NCBI GenBank assembly: GCA_020310875.1
Contig: CM035438.1
Span: 101,907,063-101,971,062 of the forward strand
Direction: 5' to 3'
Origin: Ceratopteris richardii
Taxonomy: Eukaryota; Streptophyta; Polypodiopsida; Polypodiales; Pteridaceae
DNA length: 64,000 nt
Part shown: positions 62,509 to 64,000 of the stretch, piece after piece
Position numbering within the stretch: the first letter of the stretch is position 1
Layout: each line of letters starts with the position of its first letter
The notes under the pieces: generated by a model
Databases searched by the model: none
What the model was told of the DNA's origin: nothing
Seen by the model: only the letters and a program-made list of their open reading frames with translations
Program-made: the position numbers and the translations under genes

Positions 62509-64000
62509 TTCATATCATCTTAGATGTATACTCTGATCAAAACTTAGAGTTATAGTAGTTTCTTTCCATTATAATCATGATTTTGCATGGTGTGTGATCC
62601 CTTGGTGTTGTTTTGAGTTTTTAACTTTAACACATGATATTTTTTATTTTTGCATTTGGCACTTTTTTCTGACCTACCATGCATATAATAGAGACATGGA
62701 TGTCTCGTGTTTGCACTTAGATTTCAACCAAACATGCACTAAGTATTTTGATAGCTCTTGCATTAAGTATTTTGAGATCTCTTGCTATATGTCATTCCAC
62801 TTTAAACTTTTTGGCCCCTTCATGTTCAAGTAAACCACCTTCTTGTTAATGCTATGTTACTTTTGGATGCTTGTTTGATGTAAGTACCATGATAAACTCT
62901 CATTGTTCTCATGGTGCAATAAAAAGGAAACAAGTCACCATATGTGCTTTTTTTTATGGTATTCCAAAGAAGTCGTTATGAATGCTTGTATGGTTGTCAT
63001 TGACCTCTTGCAATTGCGTACCATTCAAAGCTTTGTTTGTCATTGTTAAGCTAATTCTTTCCAAATGTTTTCCCTTTGCAACATCAAAAGTGGTCTCCTT
63101 CAAATCCATATGCACATTGCATTGTGTTTGAAGTAGCGGATGCATCAATCCCTTTGATCTATGTGCAATGGAAGTAGTATTGAAAAGCGCTCCATATCGC
63201 TTCTAACTTATAAATGTTGCATCACAAACATCCAATATCTCTTGTGGTGCTATCAAGCCCAAAAATTCTTTCTAGGCTTTATGCTTAAGTCATCCCAAAG
63301 ATGACTATTTGATGGATTATCAACCATCTACAAAATGTCTTGAGGCTTGACATCGTATTGAACCATTTGAACTCTTATTCTATGTATAGAATCGTGTATC
63401 CTCATTATTGATTTCGCCATGTATCTATCATATGTGTTTGTCAATATTACTTGTGGTATCAAAAAATGAAATAAAACAAAAAAGATGGCATTTAACTTGC
63501 TCTTCACAATGTATGCTTCATGGATGCTCCACTTTTGGAAAGAAATTATGTGTTGATGTTTTCTCTTTCTCAAGTTACAATCAACATGCATATTGCATGC
63601 ATTGGTCCTTAGTTGGAAAAAGTTGTCACATATGTTTTCAACACACTAGGCATGGTTCCTCTTCTTTATTCTCCTTTGTTAAGTTCCAATCCTTCCTTGT
63701 AGAAGAGTCGTCTCTCTTTTGATATTATGTAGCTTAACTTCAAGTTCATATTTCTTCCTTCGTGCTTCCATTTGACAATGGTGTAATTGCATGCAATATC
63801 CAAGCATACCATTGAATTCATCACCAATTTATCACAAAAATGATGTAGCACTTTAAAAATATAATGAGGGACTTGTAAGAGGGTCAAGAGGATATAATAT
63901 ACCAATGCTCCATAGGTATATTGCCTTGCATCCTTGCAATCATGTTTGGGTGAACTTCGCTTCATTCTTGTTGATATCTTGGCTTCATAGTTATGCATAT
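62509..64000. other. Unassigned flank with coding-like minus-strand stretches
   Basis: The minus strand has open stretches at 63998-63666 (110 codons, continuing to the window edge), 63591-63328 and 63148-62954. They are interrupted by stops and shifts and may be exons or remains of one gene. I do not recognise the family. 62509-62950 shows nothing further. Confidence 0.4.

Overview
This window looks like intergenic DNA from a large, repeat-rich land-plant genome. No intact cellular gene is visible. Plant-type LTR retrotransposons make up most of it: Ty1/copia elements primed by initiator-Met tRNA (TGGTATCAGAGC) and Ty3/gypsy elements primed by a plant tRNA-Asp type sequence (TGGCGCCGTTGCCGGGGA). 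I cannot name the species; the clade is left open.

Layout. 1-4710: 3' part of a plus-strand copia element with its 3' LTR, abutting a 250-bp tetranucleotide microsatellite (4711-4960). 4961-6760: three mutually rearranged copia scraps. 6761-8703: no recognisable gene. 8709-40431: an old minus-strand copia (Copia-A, TSD GGCAT) split open by later insertions. Inside it are a double LTR at 10020-11698 and a plus-strand copia (Copia-C, 13632 to about 39218). Copia-C is interrupted by a minus-strand copia (Copia-B, 18259-38816, TSD TGCCA). The left LTR of Copia-B is interrupted at 18380-33551 by an LTR-internal-LTR-internal-LTR array of a gag-only element (TSD CCGT). One internal region of that array carries an extra 145-bp tRNA-derived segment. 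This gives four to five insertion layers, ordered by target duplications and by reading frames or LTRs that rejoin across the insertions.

40839-57760: a full-length, very young gypsy element (TSD GAGAC). Its two 686-bp LTRs differ, by eye, at one base. It has a 1.8-kb leader with about 20 near-palindromic TCGCGA repeats. Gag, pol and a small third reading frame lie in one phase and are separated only by two amber codons. A separate 1381-codon frame (ORF4) runs through the polypurine tract into the 3' LTR. Pol is unusual: the integrase zinc-binding module is duplicated, and a second retropepsin-like domain follows the integrase.

57766-64000: old sequence holding a frameshifted histone-H3-like (possibly CENH3-like) pseudogene at 59465-59840, and a deletion derivative of the same gypsy family at 60704-62503 (TSD TCATC). 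That derivative consists only of an LTR, a PBS, a palindrome-rich leader and an LTR stub.

How the parts relate: the copia elements are inactivated by stops, frameshifts and deletions of catalytic regions. The 40.8-57.8 kb gypsy is the only element whose frames all look intact. It could be mobile and could have helped mobilise its leader-only relative at 60.7 kb, which keeps the PBS and leader. That last point is inference.
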